DNA of 64,000 nucleotides from Candidatus Aerophobota bacterium (GTDB taxonomy: Bacteria; Aerophobota; Aerophobia; Aerophobales; JAGGXI01). This document shows, piece after piece, positions 43,252 to 51,108 of the stretch; the stretch's first letter is position 1, and every line of letters starts with the position of its first letter. The stretch covers positions 1-64,000 of the forward strand of contig JAGGXI010000014.1 in the NCBI GenBank assembly GCA_021163155.1, read 5' to 3'. The notes under the pieces are model-generated. The model was not told where the DNA came from. It ran no database searches and worked only from the letters and a program-made list of their open reading frames with translations. The position numbers and the translations under genes are program-made.

Positions 43252-44943
43252 ATGATGCCTTTAAGAAAAATAGGAAGAACATATCGACATTTTAAACGTT
43301 ACCGTCAAATTTTGAAGGTGCTGGTAAAATACGGTTTTGGTGATGTAATGGAACGTCTTCGTCTTAACCGCTATGTTGAGGTAGGTAAGAAAATTATTCG
43401 TTTAAATAAAAAGAGAGATACGGATATAAAAAGATTTAGCCGTGTAGAGAGAATTCGTATGGCATTGGAAGAACTTGGCCCCACCTTTATTAAATTAGGA
43501 CAGTTCTTAAGTGTTAGACCAGACCTGGTTCCCTTAGAGTTAACAAAAGAACTAAAAAAACTTCAGGATAACGTTCCCGCTCTCCCTTTTGCAGAAGTTA
43601 AAAAAGGAGTCGAAGAGGAATTTAAAACTTCCCTTGAAACGAATTTTTCCTTTTTTGACACGAAGCCTTTTGCTGCTGCTTCAATTGCACAGGTTCATTT
43701 AGCTAAACTATTGGATAGACGGGAGGTTGCAGTTAAAATTCGCCGACCGGGAATCAAAGAAATAATAAATACAGATTTAGAGATTATGCTTCATCTGGCA
43801 AATATTATAGAAAAACATTATCCAGAAAGTGAATTTTATGATCCGGTAGGAATAGTCAGAGAACTTTCTCGGTCAATTAAAAAGGAATTGGACTTTACTT
43901 ATGAGTCTCGGAATATTAAAAAGTTTGCTCAAAATTTTAAAGATGACAAAATTATTTATGTTCCTATGGTTATAGAAAAGTTATCTACAGAAAAGGTGCT
44001 TACATTAGAGTATGTTAAGGGGATTAAAGTATCGGATTATGATAAATTAGAATCAGCAGGATTAAACAGAAAAATTATTGCTCGTAATGGGGCTACTTTA
44101 ATTCTTAAACAGATATTTGATTATGGTTTCTTTCACGGTGACCCCCATCCTGGTAATATTCTTATTTTGGAAAACAATGTAATCTGTTTCCTTGACTTTG
44201 GGATAATGGGTCGATTAAGTGAAGAGATGAAAAACAATTTTGCCAACATGATTATGGGTATTATTCAAAAAGATACTAATATTATTATAACGACTATTGA
44301 AATAATCTGCAACGGTGATATTCAAGATAGAGAAGAATTAAGGGAAGAAATTGATGAATTCATAGATTATTATTATGGAATCTCCCTGGGAGAAATAAAC
44401 TTTGGTAAATTATTAAATGAATTAATAGAAGCAGTAATTCGACATAAACTAAAGATACCGTCAAATTTTTTTTTAATGGAAAAGGCGTTAATTACAGTAG
44501 AAGGTTTGGGCAAAGGGTTAGACCCTGACTTTAATATGGTTAGTCTACTTCGTCCTTTTACTCAAAAGCTGATAAGCAAGAAATTGAGTTTACTGCAAAT
44601 GGTGGAAGATACCCTTAAGCTTATTCCGGAGTTATCTCAATTATTAAAAGAAATACCAACTGAGACAAGAGAAATACTTCAAAAGTTGAAAACAGGCAAG
44701 CTAAAAGTAGAATTTGAACATAAAGGTTTAAAACCAATGTTATCTACAGGAGATAAGATTAGCAATCGACTCTCCTTTAGTATTGTTATAGCCGCTTTAA
44801 TTATTGGTTCTTCGCTTATCGTTAACTCAAAGATGGGTCCTCTGCTCTGGGGGTTCCCTGCAGTAGGCATTATTGGATTCCTTGCTGCCGGAGTTTTTGG
44901 TTTATATCTGATTATTGCTATTTTAAGGTCAGGGCGACTTTAA
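43252..44943 (+). CDS. UbiB/ABC1-family atypical kinase
   Basis: 563 residues. The KxGQ helix motif (FIKLGQFLSVRPDLVP) sits near 80-95. Then come the Ala-rich loop (FAAASIAQVHLA), the VAVKIRRPG lysine, the catalytic HGDPHPGNI and the metal site FLDFGIMGRL. Two C-terminal membrane segments follow (SIVIAALIIGSSLIV and GIIGFLAAGVFGLYLII). UbiB-like ATPases support quinone or other isoprenoid-lipid synthesis; with dxs, PAP2-like and ispE nearby, an isoprenoid-lipid role is plausible. Its end overlaps the PLD gene by 15 bases, convergently. Confidence 0.92.
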   Translation: MMPLRKIGRTYRHFKRYRQILKVLVKYGFGDVMERLRLNRYVEVGKKIIRLNKKRDTDIKRFSRVERIRMALEELGPTFIKLGQFLSVRPDLVPLELTKELKKLQDNVPALPFAEVKKGVEEEFKTSLETNFSFFDTKPFAAASIAQVHLAKLLDRREVAVKIRRPGIKEIINTDLEIMLHLANIIEKHYPESEFYDPVGIVRELSRSIKKELDFTYESRNIKKFAQNFKDDKIIYVPMVIEKLSTEKVLTLEYVKGIKVSDYDKLESAGLNRKIIARNGATLILKQIFDYGFFHGDPHPGNILILENNVICFLDFGIMGRLSEEMKNNFANMIMGIIQKDTNIIITTIEIICNGDIQDREELREEIDEFIDYYYGISLGEINFGKLLNELIEAVIRHKLKIPSNFFLMEKALITVEGLGKGLDPDFNMVSLLRPFTQKLISKKLSLLQMVEDTLKLIPELSQLLKEIPTETREILQKLKTGKLKVEFEHKGLKPMLSTGDKISNRLSFSIVIAALIIGSSLIVNSKMGPLLWGFPAVGIIGFLAAGVFGLYLIIAILRSGRL

Positions 44944-45492
44944 GAGGGAACTATTCCATATCTTCTTAAAATAATTTTGTAGTTCTTTAGCTACCTCCCT
45001 TGATTTGATAATGACAGAAACTTCATTGTTCTGAGTAAGGGAATAGTAGGCCCAATTAGTGCTTCCGACGACACTTATGTTGCTATCAATAATGAGCATT
45101 TTTGAGTGGGTGGTGATAAATGGAAAATCGTAAACTACGCTTATCCCTTTTTCAGATAAAATACGTCCGACTTTCTCGTTCTTCTTTGTAGGGCTCCATT
45201 TTGGATTTCCTTTTTCAAGAATTACCTCTACCTTAACTCCCCTTTGATGAGCGTTTATTAAGTCTTGGATAAGGATATTACTGGGACTATCCGGGTATTT
45301 TTCGTAATAACACGCTTTAAACATCATCACTTGAATGGAATCCTTAGCTTCTCTTAAAATTTGGTGAATGCGAGGGAAATACTCCTCATTTGTAATTACT
45401 TCTAGATCCTGTACCGGAAGGCAAAACGCAGCTGAAGCAAAAAAGAGAATGAAAAGCAATACTAAGCTAACGGGAATTAGTTTTTTAAGCAT
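44929..45492 (-). CDS. Secreted single-HKD phospholipase D-like nuclease
   Basis: 187 residues. Signal peptide at about 1-25 (LVLLFILFFASAAFC, with cleavage near the Cys). One HKD motif, THSKMLIIDSNISVVGSTNW, with His129, Lys131, Asp136 and the family Asn. One-HKD proteins of this size act as dimers; Nuc-like nucleases are the nearest group, though the substrate may be a lipid or nucleic acid. It ends in NYFKKIWNSSLLKSP. Its last 87 bases are repeated at 48876-48962, where they end a different broken gene. Confidence 0.85.
   Translation of the reverse strand: MLKKLIPVSLVLLFILFFASAAFCLPVQDLEVITNEEYFPRIHQILREAKDSIQVMMFKACYYEKYPDSPSNILIQDLINAHQRGVKVEVILEKGNPKWSPTKKNEKVGRILSEKGISVVYDFPFITTHSKMLIIDSNISVVGSTNWAYYSLTQNNEVSVIIKSREVAKELQNYFKKIWNSSLLKSP
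44942..45028. repeat. Long direct repeat, left copy (end of the PLD-like gene)
   Basis: 87 bases that recur at 48876-48962 in the same orientation with four mismatches by my count. Codes for NEVSVIIKSREV..ELQNYFKKIWNSSLL in the live gene. The two copies are 3.93 kb apart and bracket the ATP-grasp/nucleotidyltransferase module. Confidence 0.85.
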
Positions 45493-45732
45493 TTTTCCCT
45501 CCTTGAGATTATAGTAACATCAAAGTATTTTAGTGAAATTGGCCTGCCTTCTTTTGTTTTCCTCTCATAATTTTCCCGGGAAGTATAGTTAAATTTACTA
45601 CACATCACATCTTCTAATAGTTCTCTTCAAATTATCATCCCCTTTAATAATCTGGGATTACTTTTTTTTGAGAAGATAGACTTGCCTGGGATGTGTTTTT
45701 TAGAATATTTCCAAAAGCTTTATATCCCTCTA

Positions 45733-46281
45733 TCATCTTTTTTTGTCTCTCTTCCTGTTAACTATTTGCGTTCCCAATCGTTGTTCAGCTGCTTTTAAAA
45801 TAGCCTCCAGCATTTCAGCATAGAACATTCCTGCTATTTTTGCCATCTTTACAAGGTGGCCATCCCAGCACCAGCCCGGATTTGGATTTACCTCTAAAAG
45901 TTTAGGGTTACCTTTACCATCGAGTCTCCAGTCGAAGTGAGCATAATCCCGCCACTCAAGCCTCTCGAATAATTTAAAACACCATTCTACGATGGATTTC
46001 TTTATTTCCTCTGAAAGATTAGCTTGAATGGATTTAATATTCCAATAAGCTGAATCAGGAAGCCACTTAGATTCATAACCACAGATTCTTGGTAAAAATG
46101 CTCTGGAAGCGTTGAATAATCTGTCTCAATGACAGGGATCGCTCTCTGCAGGCAAAATTTCTTTTGTCTATCCATTAGGACTATCTGAAGTTATAATCAT
46201 TTTAGGAGAACTTAGAGAAACCCTTTCGGGATTAGTATCTCCCCCAAGATTAGCTTTTAAATAATGCCTTTTTTTCTTCAT
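45733..46281 (-). pseudogene. Broken D-alanine-D-alanine-ligase-like ATP-grasp gene
   Basis: The start MKKKRHYLKANLGGDTNPERVSLSS recalls the Ddl opening (GGxSPEREVSLxS). A TAG follows at SDSPNG, then AIPVIETDYSTLPEHFYQES in another frame, then WRDYAHFDWRLDGKGNPKLLEVNPNPGW, the Ddl metal-binding end, and a tail to a TGA at 45733. The coding span is about 180 codons against roughly 300 in the family, so the middle ATP-grasp part is largely gone. It directly follows the RimK-like ATP-grasp gene, whose last codons overlap its start. Confidence 0.75.
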
Positions 46282-47056
46282 TGTGAGGACTTGCTTTATT
46301 AATATCCCTTCTTTCATGACTTCTATATAATAATATGGGCTCGAGATATCTGATAAGTATCTCCACCCAATTTTCAATGTGCTTTATTCCAGCAGGCATG
46401 TCATTTATATCTATAAAATACCACTTTTCTTCAGATTTTATACAATCTATTCCCCCCACTTCCATTTTTATCTTTTCAAAACACCTTGAAACTAGCTCTA
46501 TTATTTTCCTGGGGACTATTGTCTCCCTATGCCCATTAATATCTAAAAATGCCTTATAGAATCTTCCGATTTTGTAGATCCTTATAAGCTCGCCATCGAC
46601 ATATTCCTGCAGATAAATTTTATCTTCATTTACTTTTATGAGATCATCACTGGCATTCATAATTTCTATTCCAGAAGACCTACCATATATTGGCTTTAAT
46701 AATGCCGGGAAATTAAAATTCTTCAATGAATTTATCTCTCTTTTTGATATAAATAGTGTCTTAGGAATCTCCAACCCGATTTTTTTTATAATCAAATTAG
46801 AAAGTAGTTTATTTGAACTTATACTTAAAGCGCGGAAAGAATTTACTACCCGGATCCCACGCTCTTCAAAGAACTGAACTAAATATAACCATTTTGGATT
46901 AAGTAATCTTACTATCACCAGGTCATAATCCTCTTCAATCTTTGAAAGATTATTTGTATCAATTATCTCTGTTTTTATATTTTCCTCTGAAAAATAATCC
47001 ATTAACGGTTTTATAAGAGAAGTATTTGGGTTGGAAGTTAGGAATGCTATTTTCAT
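46250..47056 (-). CDS. RimK-like ATP-grasp ligase
   Basis: 268 residues. Family marks: a Rossmann-type N-terminus MKIAFLTSNPN, an ATP-grasp core with FPALLKPIYGRSSGIEIM, IYLQEYVDGELIRIYKIG and the metal-binding end GGIDCIKSEEKWYFIDINDMPAG. These enzymes join a carboxylate (through acyl phosphate) to an amine or thiol, e.g. glutamate to a peptide or cofactor. The ATG at 47056 follows GGAGA; the next gene upstream ends in the same stretch (TGGAGATAA), so the two are coupled. The substrate is unknown. The C-terminal codons run into the decayed Ddl-like gene. Confidence 0.8.
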   Translation of the reverse strand: MKIAFLTSNPNTSLIKPLMDYFSEENIKTEIIDTNNLSKIEEDYDLVIVRLLNPKWLYLVQFFEERGIRVVNSFRALSISSNKLLSNLIIKKIGLEIPKTLFISKREINSLKNFNFPALLKPIYGRSSGIEIMNASDDLIKVNEDKIYLQEYVDGELIRIYKIGRFYKAFLDINGHRETIVPRKIIELVSRCFEKIKMEVGGIDCIKSEEKWYFIDINDMPAGIKHIENWVEILIRYLEPILLYRSHERRDINKASPHNEEKKALFKS

Positions 47057-47058
47057 TT

Positions 47059-48450
47059 TTATCTCCACATAGGCGTTCTCGGAGTTAACTTATCAGTCCG
47101 ATATAAATGTAAAATCGTCCTTGAACAATAAAATATAGCACTGATTAATGACCATATAAATATTGTAACCAATGACCAGAAAGGTATATTTAGCAAAACA
47201 CCTATTAAGATGAAAATTATGTAACTATTCTTTCTACCGTCAAATTTTCTAAATAGTTGTTCGGTTCGTTCATAATCTGGTAATGGATGTCCCTTTATTG
47301 CTTTCTCAAATGCCTGTTCGCAATAATGAGAAAAACTATCAAACAGGATTACAAATGTGCACAGCAAAATCGCTGATATCCCATAAGCTTCTGATAGGCA
47401 TATGGCTAAGGCGATATACCATGAATGCTCAAATAGAAAATCGAAGGCGTGCTCCATTTCTCCAATATTTGAAGAGGCTATTTTCACTCTTGAGAGTTTT
47501 CCGTCCACACCATCCATAAATGAAACAATGAAGGTGAGAAGGGAAGCAAACAATAAGTATCCTTTAAGAAATAAAAATGTGGATGTATAAGCAATTACAT
47601 TTGTTAGTATAGTAACCTGGTTTGGTGTAATCCGCGTATTTGCCAATCTACTCACAATAAAGTTTTCTATTGGCTTATTTACATAGGTTGCAAGCAAGTC
47701 ATTTCTTCCTTTGCAAGCATTCTCAATCAAAAGCTTTTTTGCTTTGATTAAATCTTTCTTTGTATCAATATCTATCCAAAAAGGTTTGATCTCCTTCCGC
47801 ATGCTCGGGATATAGCTGTTAATTTGCGTGATATCGAAAACTTGGGCATCTCTGTTCTTTGCCGCCTTATCAATGCCATCTGCAAGTTCGGTTTTGCCTT
47901 CCTTTGCTGCCTCTTCAACATAAGAAAGTATTTTTGGCGAGCATAAGAAGATACCAGTGTCTATGCAATTTGATTCCTCTACGTTCTTGCCTATATTAAC
48001 AATCTTTCCCCTCTTTTCCATAACTTTCGTATCCCCCGGTGACGGTTCTCTTCTGTCAACTGCTAAAATAACAGAACTTCTTATATCATAATCAACAAGT
48101 TCTTTCAGGATGCGGTAATCGAATATATGGTCTGCCATCAACAACACAAAATTTTCATTCAACAATTCTTTAGCCTTTAAAACAGAAATCCCATTTCCTC
48201 TCTTCCATTCTCTATTTTCAATATAAGTTATCTTTACACCTAACCTTTCTCCATCTCCCAGTTTTGCTATTATTTTATTCCCGAGATAGCCGACAACAAC
48301 CACAAATTCATTAATACCAGATTGCTTTGCTGTTCGCACTATCCTTTCAATTAAAGACAAACCCGAAAGTTGAGCCAGGGGCTTAGGTTTATCTTTAGTT
48401 AGACTTTCAAGTCTGCCACCTTTCCCAGCAGCAATTATTAAGGCTTTCAT
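47059..48450 (-). CDS. Fused sugar/inositol-phosphate nucleotidyltransferase and CDP-alcohol phosphotransferase
   Basis: 463 residues. Residues 1-240 are a nucleotidyltransferase (IIAAGKGGRLESLTKDKPKPL, REWKRGNGISVL, MADHIFD). Residues from about 260 are a multi-helix CDP-alcohol phosphotransferase. This pairing matches the bifunctional IPCT-DIPPS enzyme that makes CDP-inositol and then di-myo-inositol phosphate, a thermophile solute. The membrane-domain motif is DGVDGKLSR (Asp313, Asp316, Gly317, Arg321) then Gly330. But the third and fourth Asp of the family pattern D..DG..AR........G...D...D are His334 and Phe338, with Asp337 beside. So the reaction may differ from DIP synthesis. It overlaps the ribosome site of the ATP-grasp gene after it. 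Confidence 0.8.
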   Translation of the reverse strand: MKALIIAAGKGGRLESLTKDKPKPLAQLSGLSLIERIVRTAKQSGINEFVVVVGYLGNKIIAKLGDGERLGVKITYIENREWKRGNGISVLKAKELLNENFVLLMADHIFDYRILKELVDYDIRSSVILAVDRREPSPGDTKVMEKRGKIVNIGKNVEESNCIDTGIFLCSPKILSYVEEAAKEGKTELADGIDKAAKNRDAQVFDITQINSYIPSMRKEIKPFWIDIDTKKDLIKAKKLLIENACKGRNDLLATYVNKPIENFIVSRLANTRITPNQVTILTNVIAYTSTFLFLKGYLLFASLLTFIVSFMDGVDGKLSRVKIASSNIGEMEHAFDFLFEHSWYIALAICLSEAYGISAILLCTFVILFDSFSHYCEQAFEKAIKGHPLPDYERTEQLFRKFDGRKNSYIIFILIGVLLNIPFWSLVTIFIWSLISAIFYCSRTILHLYRTDKLTPRTPMWR

Positions 48451-48875
48451 ATTTATTCCTCTTATAGGTTCTTCTTCCCCTTCTTCTTCTTCTCTTTCTC
48501 TGCCATATTAACTTGTTTCCTTTGTGTTGCTTCCTATGCAAAGCTAAGAGAGACTTTTAGAAAGTATGTAGAATTTATATTAAGTTTTAAAAAAGTCAAG
48601 AGGGGGCGTGTCAAATTATTTAAGGTGTTTTATTTATTATAATTTAAGGTATCAATTTTCCCTTGAAAGATTACCTTAAACCATTTATGATTCCACATTA
48701 CAGAGATTAAAAATTTTAGAGGTAAAGGGTAGAGAAGATATCTGATGATCCGGTATGTTTTTGGTTAGTTTGAAAGAAGAAAAGAAGTATGGATAGAGAA
48801 TTATGTAATATATAACAAAAATCCAATGTCTTTCCGGATGCCAATTTCTATTCATGAAGTTGGATTTCATAAAGC
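48451..48875 (-). other. Non-coding gap upstream of the nucleotidyltransferase gene
   Basis: 425 bases without a convincing gene. A GAGGGGGCGTGTCAAATTAT string at about 48601-48620 resembles the ends of some IS256-type elements (weak). A minus-strand TTGACT / TATAAA pair lies in 48575-48600 but with a 14-base spacer. It ends where the direct-repeat copy begins. Confidence 0.35.
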
Positions 48876-48962
48876 AAGAGGGAACTATTCCATATCTTCT
48901 TAAAATAATTTTGTAGTTCTTCAACTACCTCTCTCGATTTGATAATGACAGAAACTTCATTG
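48876..48962. repeat. Long direct repeat, right copy (orphan PLD tail)
   Basis: The second copy of the 87-base stretch at 44942-45028. It is joined to a broken amidotransferase-like gene rather than to a PLD gene: the minus-strand frame reads through GFVLELTLLLQEWKYREN into NEVSVIIKSREVVEELQNYFKKI. It marks the far edge of the 3.9-kb module. Confidence 0.85.
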
Positions 48963-49369
48963 AGGTTTTCCCGGTATTTCCACTCTTGGAGCAGCAAGGT
49001 AAGCTCCAGCACAAATCCCAATGTAGCCTCCTCCATTAGCCACAAACTTTCGAATCATCTCAAATCCTTTCTTATCCAAACCACTCACAGCCCTTTTTGT
49101 ATAACCACCGGGAATGATTAATACCGAATAGTTTTTTAAATTTCCTTTTTTAAAATCACCTTCATTTACTCTACTATAAGAGATTTCTAATTCATCAAGA
49201 GCAAATCAACATCTTTTGCTAACTCTGCCCCAGAGCCAATATAAAGACATACCTCAATTTTTTCGACCTTTTTAGGATATATTCTGTATCCAATCATGAT
49301 TGATAGACCCAAAATACCAATGAAAATTATAAGAAACTTTGAAAAAGGAGATGATTCTATTTTTCTCAT
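48963..49369 (-). pseudogene. Broken BPL_N-like glutamine-amidotransferase-fold gene
   Basis: The frame from 49369 reads a membrane anchor (FLIIFIGILGLSIMIGYRI) then VEKIEVCLYIGSGAELAKDVDLLL and stops. A one-base shift continues as DELEISYSRVNEGDFKKGNL, VLIIPGGYTKRAVSGLDKKG and ANGGGYIGICAGAYLAAPRVEIP. This is the amidotransferase nucleophile region (GICAG) of BPL_N/DUF4159-type proteins. The rest is lost and replaced by the PLD-tail repeat. So the gene carries a frameshift and a truncation by fusion. Confidence 0.75.
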
Positions 49370-49424
49370 TAATCTAATATAAATGCGCTATGTTTTTTAA
49401 AAAAATGGAAATAATACTTTCAAG

Positions 49425-49631
49425 TCATTTTAAGCTTTCATCTATTGTTCCATCAGGCAGAATATAATCAGGAGATACATATCCTTCCTCTTCAAATCTC
49501 TTTTTTCTAATGCAATCCTTACCACCATTCCAACAGTATTTTTCCACCCATTTTTTATCCAATTTCCCCTGGTCATAAGCTCTCTTAATAGCGGAGGTTT
49601 CGTTATACCATTTACAAAATTTTTTTTTCAT
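49425..49631 (-). CDS. Tiny Cys-containing protein of unknown function
   Basis: 68 residues, not recognised. Cys6, Cys33 and Cys40 lie in CKWYNE, KYCWNGG and DCIRKK, a spacing that could hold a metal or an Fe-S cluster. The C-terminus YVSPDYILPDGTIDESL is patterned and probably conserved. It is the last of three tiny genes read together on the minus strand, 48 bases after the previous one. No function is claimed. Confidence 0.6.
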   Translation of the reverse strand: MKKKFCKWYNETSAIKRAYDQGKLDKKWVEKYCWNGGKDCIRKKRFEEEGYVSPDYILPDGTIDESLK

Positions 49632-49679
49632 TTTTTCTCATATCACTTCTTCTTTTTTGTTCATTTTTGGCATTTCTAT

Positions 49680-49874
49680 TTAGCCTTTTTCTTTAAATAT
49701 TTTATTAGCTTTGTTGACCGCTTTACAGAACCTTTCCCATTCATCAAACTTGAAAGCACAACTTGCCGATACATCAGCAGAGGCAATGTACAGACCTATT
49801 TCTTCACCTTCAAGCTCACAGCCTATAGATAAAAACTCCCCAATTTTTGTTTGTGGTAATAACTCTTTTTTCAA
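49680..49874 (-). CDS. Tiny acidic protein of unknown function
   Basis: 64 residues. A beta-rich first half (GEFLSIGCELEGEEIGLYIASADVSASCAF) and a helical end (FDEWERFCKAVNKANKIFKEKG). Not recognised. The ATG has AAAGGAGT before it. It is the middle gene of the three-gene cluster, 12 bases after the gene at 49887-50042. Confidence 0.6.
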   Translation of the reverse strand: MKKELLPQTKIGEFLSIGCELEGEEIGLYIASADVSASCAFKFDEWERFCKAVNKANKIFKEKG

Positions 49875-49886
49875 TTCTTACTCCTT

Positions 49887-50042
49887 TCAGAAAGGAAACT
49901 TCCAAACTTTTCTTACAAGTTTTCTGCCGATAACCTTATTTTTTGCCCTTCTTGCTATTTTCTTAGGATCACCGCTTGAGAGTTTCTCTACATCATTTGC
50001 CATTCTCGCTAATTGATAGAGAAAGCTAACACTTTTAGACAT
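49887..50042 (-). CDS. 51-residue basic small protein
   Basis: Short but credible: the ATG at 50042 is preceded by AGGGAGG, and the frame reads MSKSVSFLYQLARMANDVEK then LSSGDPKKIARRAKNKVIGR then KLVRKVWKFPF before a TGA. The pattern (LAR..NDVE..SGDPKKIARRAKNK..GR) is one I have seen in short hypothetical proteins of many lineages. The function is unknown. It starts the three-gene cluster 50042-49425. Confidence 0.65.
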   Translation of the reverse strand: MSKSVSFLYQLARMANDVEKLSSGDPKKIARRAKNKVIGRKLVRKVWKFPF

Positions 50043-50136
50043 AGCAGCCTCCCTTTAATTTCCTGTAGTTATACTAATTTTTAACTCCTCATATTCCAAA
50101 ACAAAGGTAAAACAAATCTTCTTAAGGTCAGGTTTT

Positions 50137-50451
50137 TCAATTATGGTAATTACTTACTTTAGTTGATTTAATTATACTTTTTATTATATTATCAAAATCT
50201 TTTCGATGAACCACAGCAAAAATATAGACCACAGTATCCCTAATGTGATAAATAATCCGGTAGTTGCCGAATCTTAGCCGAAACAATGGAATTTTATGGG
50301 ATATCTTTATTTTTTTAACAGATTTAGCGGTGGGTAAAGGTGAATTTTCTAGTATTTTGAGTTTTTGTAGCAATTTAATTCTTAAATTGGCTTCAATTTT
50401 CCATAAATCTTTTTTTCCAATGTCAGCAATAACTACTTTAAATTTTGCCAA
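50137..50451 (-). CDS. RelE/ParE-type toxin
   Basis: 104 residues if started at the TTG at 50451, preceded by AGGAAGAG; a TTG at 50472 would overlap the antitoxin by 35 bases. RelE-fold marks: VVIADIGKKDLWKI, IKISHKIPLFRLRFGNYRIIYHI (the basic central strand) and VYIFAVVHRKDFD at the end. RelE-type toxins cut mRNA at the ribosome; ParE-type poison gyrase; the RFGNYRIIY and HRKD..Y type points to RelE. Confidence 0.85.
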   Translation of the reverse strand: MAKFKVVIADIGKKDLWKIEANLRIKLLQKLKILENSPLPTAKSVKKIKISHKIPLFRLRFGNYRIIYHIRDTVVYIFAVVHRKDFDNIIKSIIKSTKVSNYHN

Positions 50452-50710
50452 TCTCTTCCTCTGTTTCAGCAATCAACTTGTCAATGTCCGTAGTTTTCCC
50501 TTCAAGAGATTCTTTGTAAGCTTTTTTAAGTTTTTCTTTGAATTTAGGATGATTTAAAAAAATGTAATCCTCTATTTCATCTTGAGTGATTCTTCGAATA
50601 ACAGCCCGAGGTTTACCCCGATAGGTTATGAAGACATGTTCCCCTTTATCTGTTTTTTGTAAAATCTTGGCTGTATTTAGCCTAAGCTCTCTTACATTAA
50701 CAAAAGCCAT
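50438..50710 (-). CDS. Phd/YefM-type antitoxin
   Basis: 90 residues. The N-terminal Phd/YefM DNA-binding fold (MAFVNVRELRLNTAKILQKTDKGEHVFITYRGKPRAVIRRI) and a charged C-terminal tail (DKLIAETEEEIGKI) that should cover the toxin. Paired with the RelE-type gene that overlaps its end by 14 bases. AAGGGGGCGAA precedes the ATG. Expected to repress its own promoter. Confidence 0.88.
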   Translation of the reverse strand: MAFVNVRELRLNTAKILQKTDKGEHVFITYRGKPRAVIRRITQDEIEDYIFLNHPKFKEKLKKAYKESLEGKTTDIDKLIAETEEEIGKI

Positions 50711-51108
50711 TTTCGCCCCCTTTTTAGAAGTTTTGTTTCCTTTTTGTGTTACATTATACTTTTAAAATTGAAATTGTCAACCAACTTTTGCACGAAAAAA
50801 ATGGTAGCCGCAAGGCTCAGAGCCTGCGTAAAACAGCGCAACCTTACTTTACCGATCAATCTTGATAGTGCAAGGATAACTACAGCTTAAATGTGATATT
50901 TGTGATTTTGAAATTAATCTTTCTCTTCTTACATAGATCGTTATTAATGCAAACATTACGGATTGCAAGATATTCTAAAAATCTAATAAGATGAGTTTCT
51001 TACAAAAGTTGGCTCTCAATTAAAATAAATATCCCGTATTTTTTCAAGATAAAATATTGTATTTTTATTAATATTATCGGTAAAATAGAGAAAAACTTTA
51101 AAATTTAA
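50711..51108 (-). other. Non-coding gap before the Phd/RelE pair, with repeat
   Basis: 398 bases between the antitoxin and the end of recD2. It contains a family A repeat fragment at 50802-50862; the rest is AT-rich with no credible gene or clear terminator. Confidence 0.4.
50802..50862. repeat. Family A repeat, partial copy
   Basis: TGGTAGCCGCAAGGCTCAGAG then CCTGCGTAAAACAGCGCAACC, then TTACTTTACCGATCAA. The first part matches the left half of the MITE-like elements at 22352 and 61645; the CTTTACCGATCAA end also matches part of their flank (61690s, reverse). No terminal repeats are present. Confidence 0.65.

Noticed and set aside
46168-46377. Open frame of 69 codons on the minus strand
   Set aside because: It is the out-of-frame run-up plus start of the decayed Ddl-like gene, not a gene of its own.
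48848-49045. 65-codon minus frame joining LELTLLLQEW to the PLD tail
   Set aside because: It is a product of the junction between the broken amidotransferase gene and the PLD tail repeat, with no own start site.
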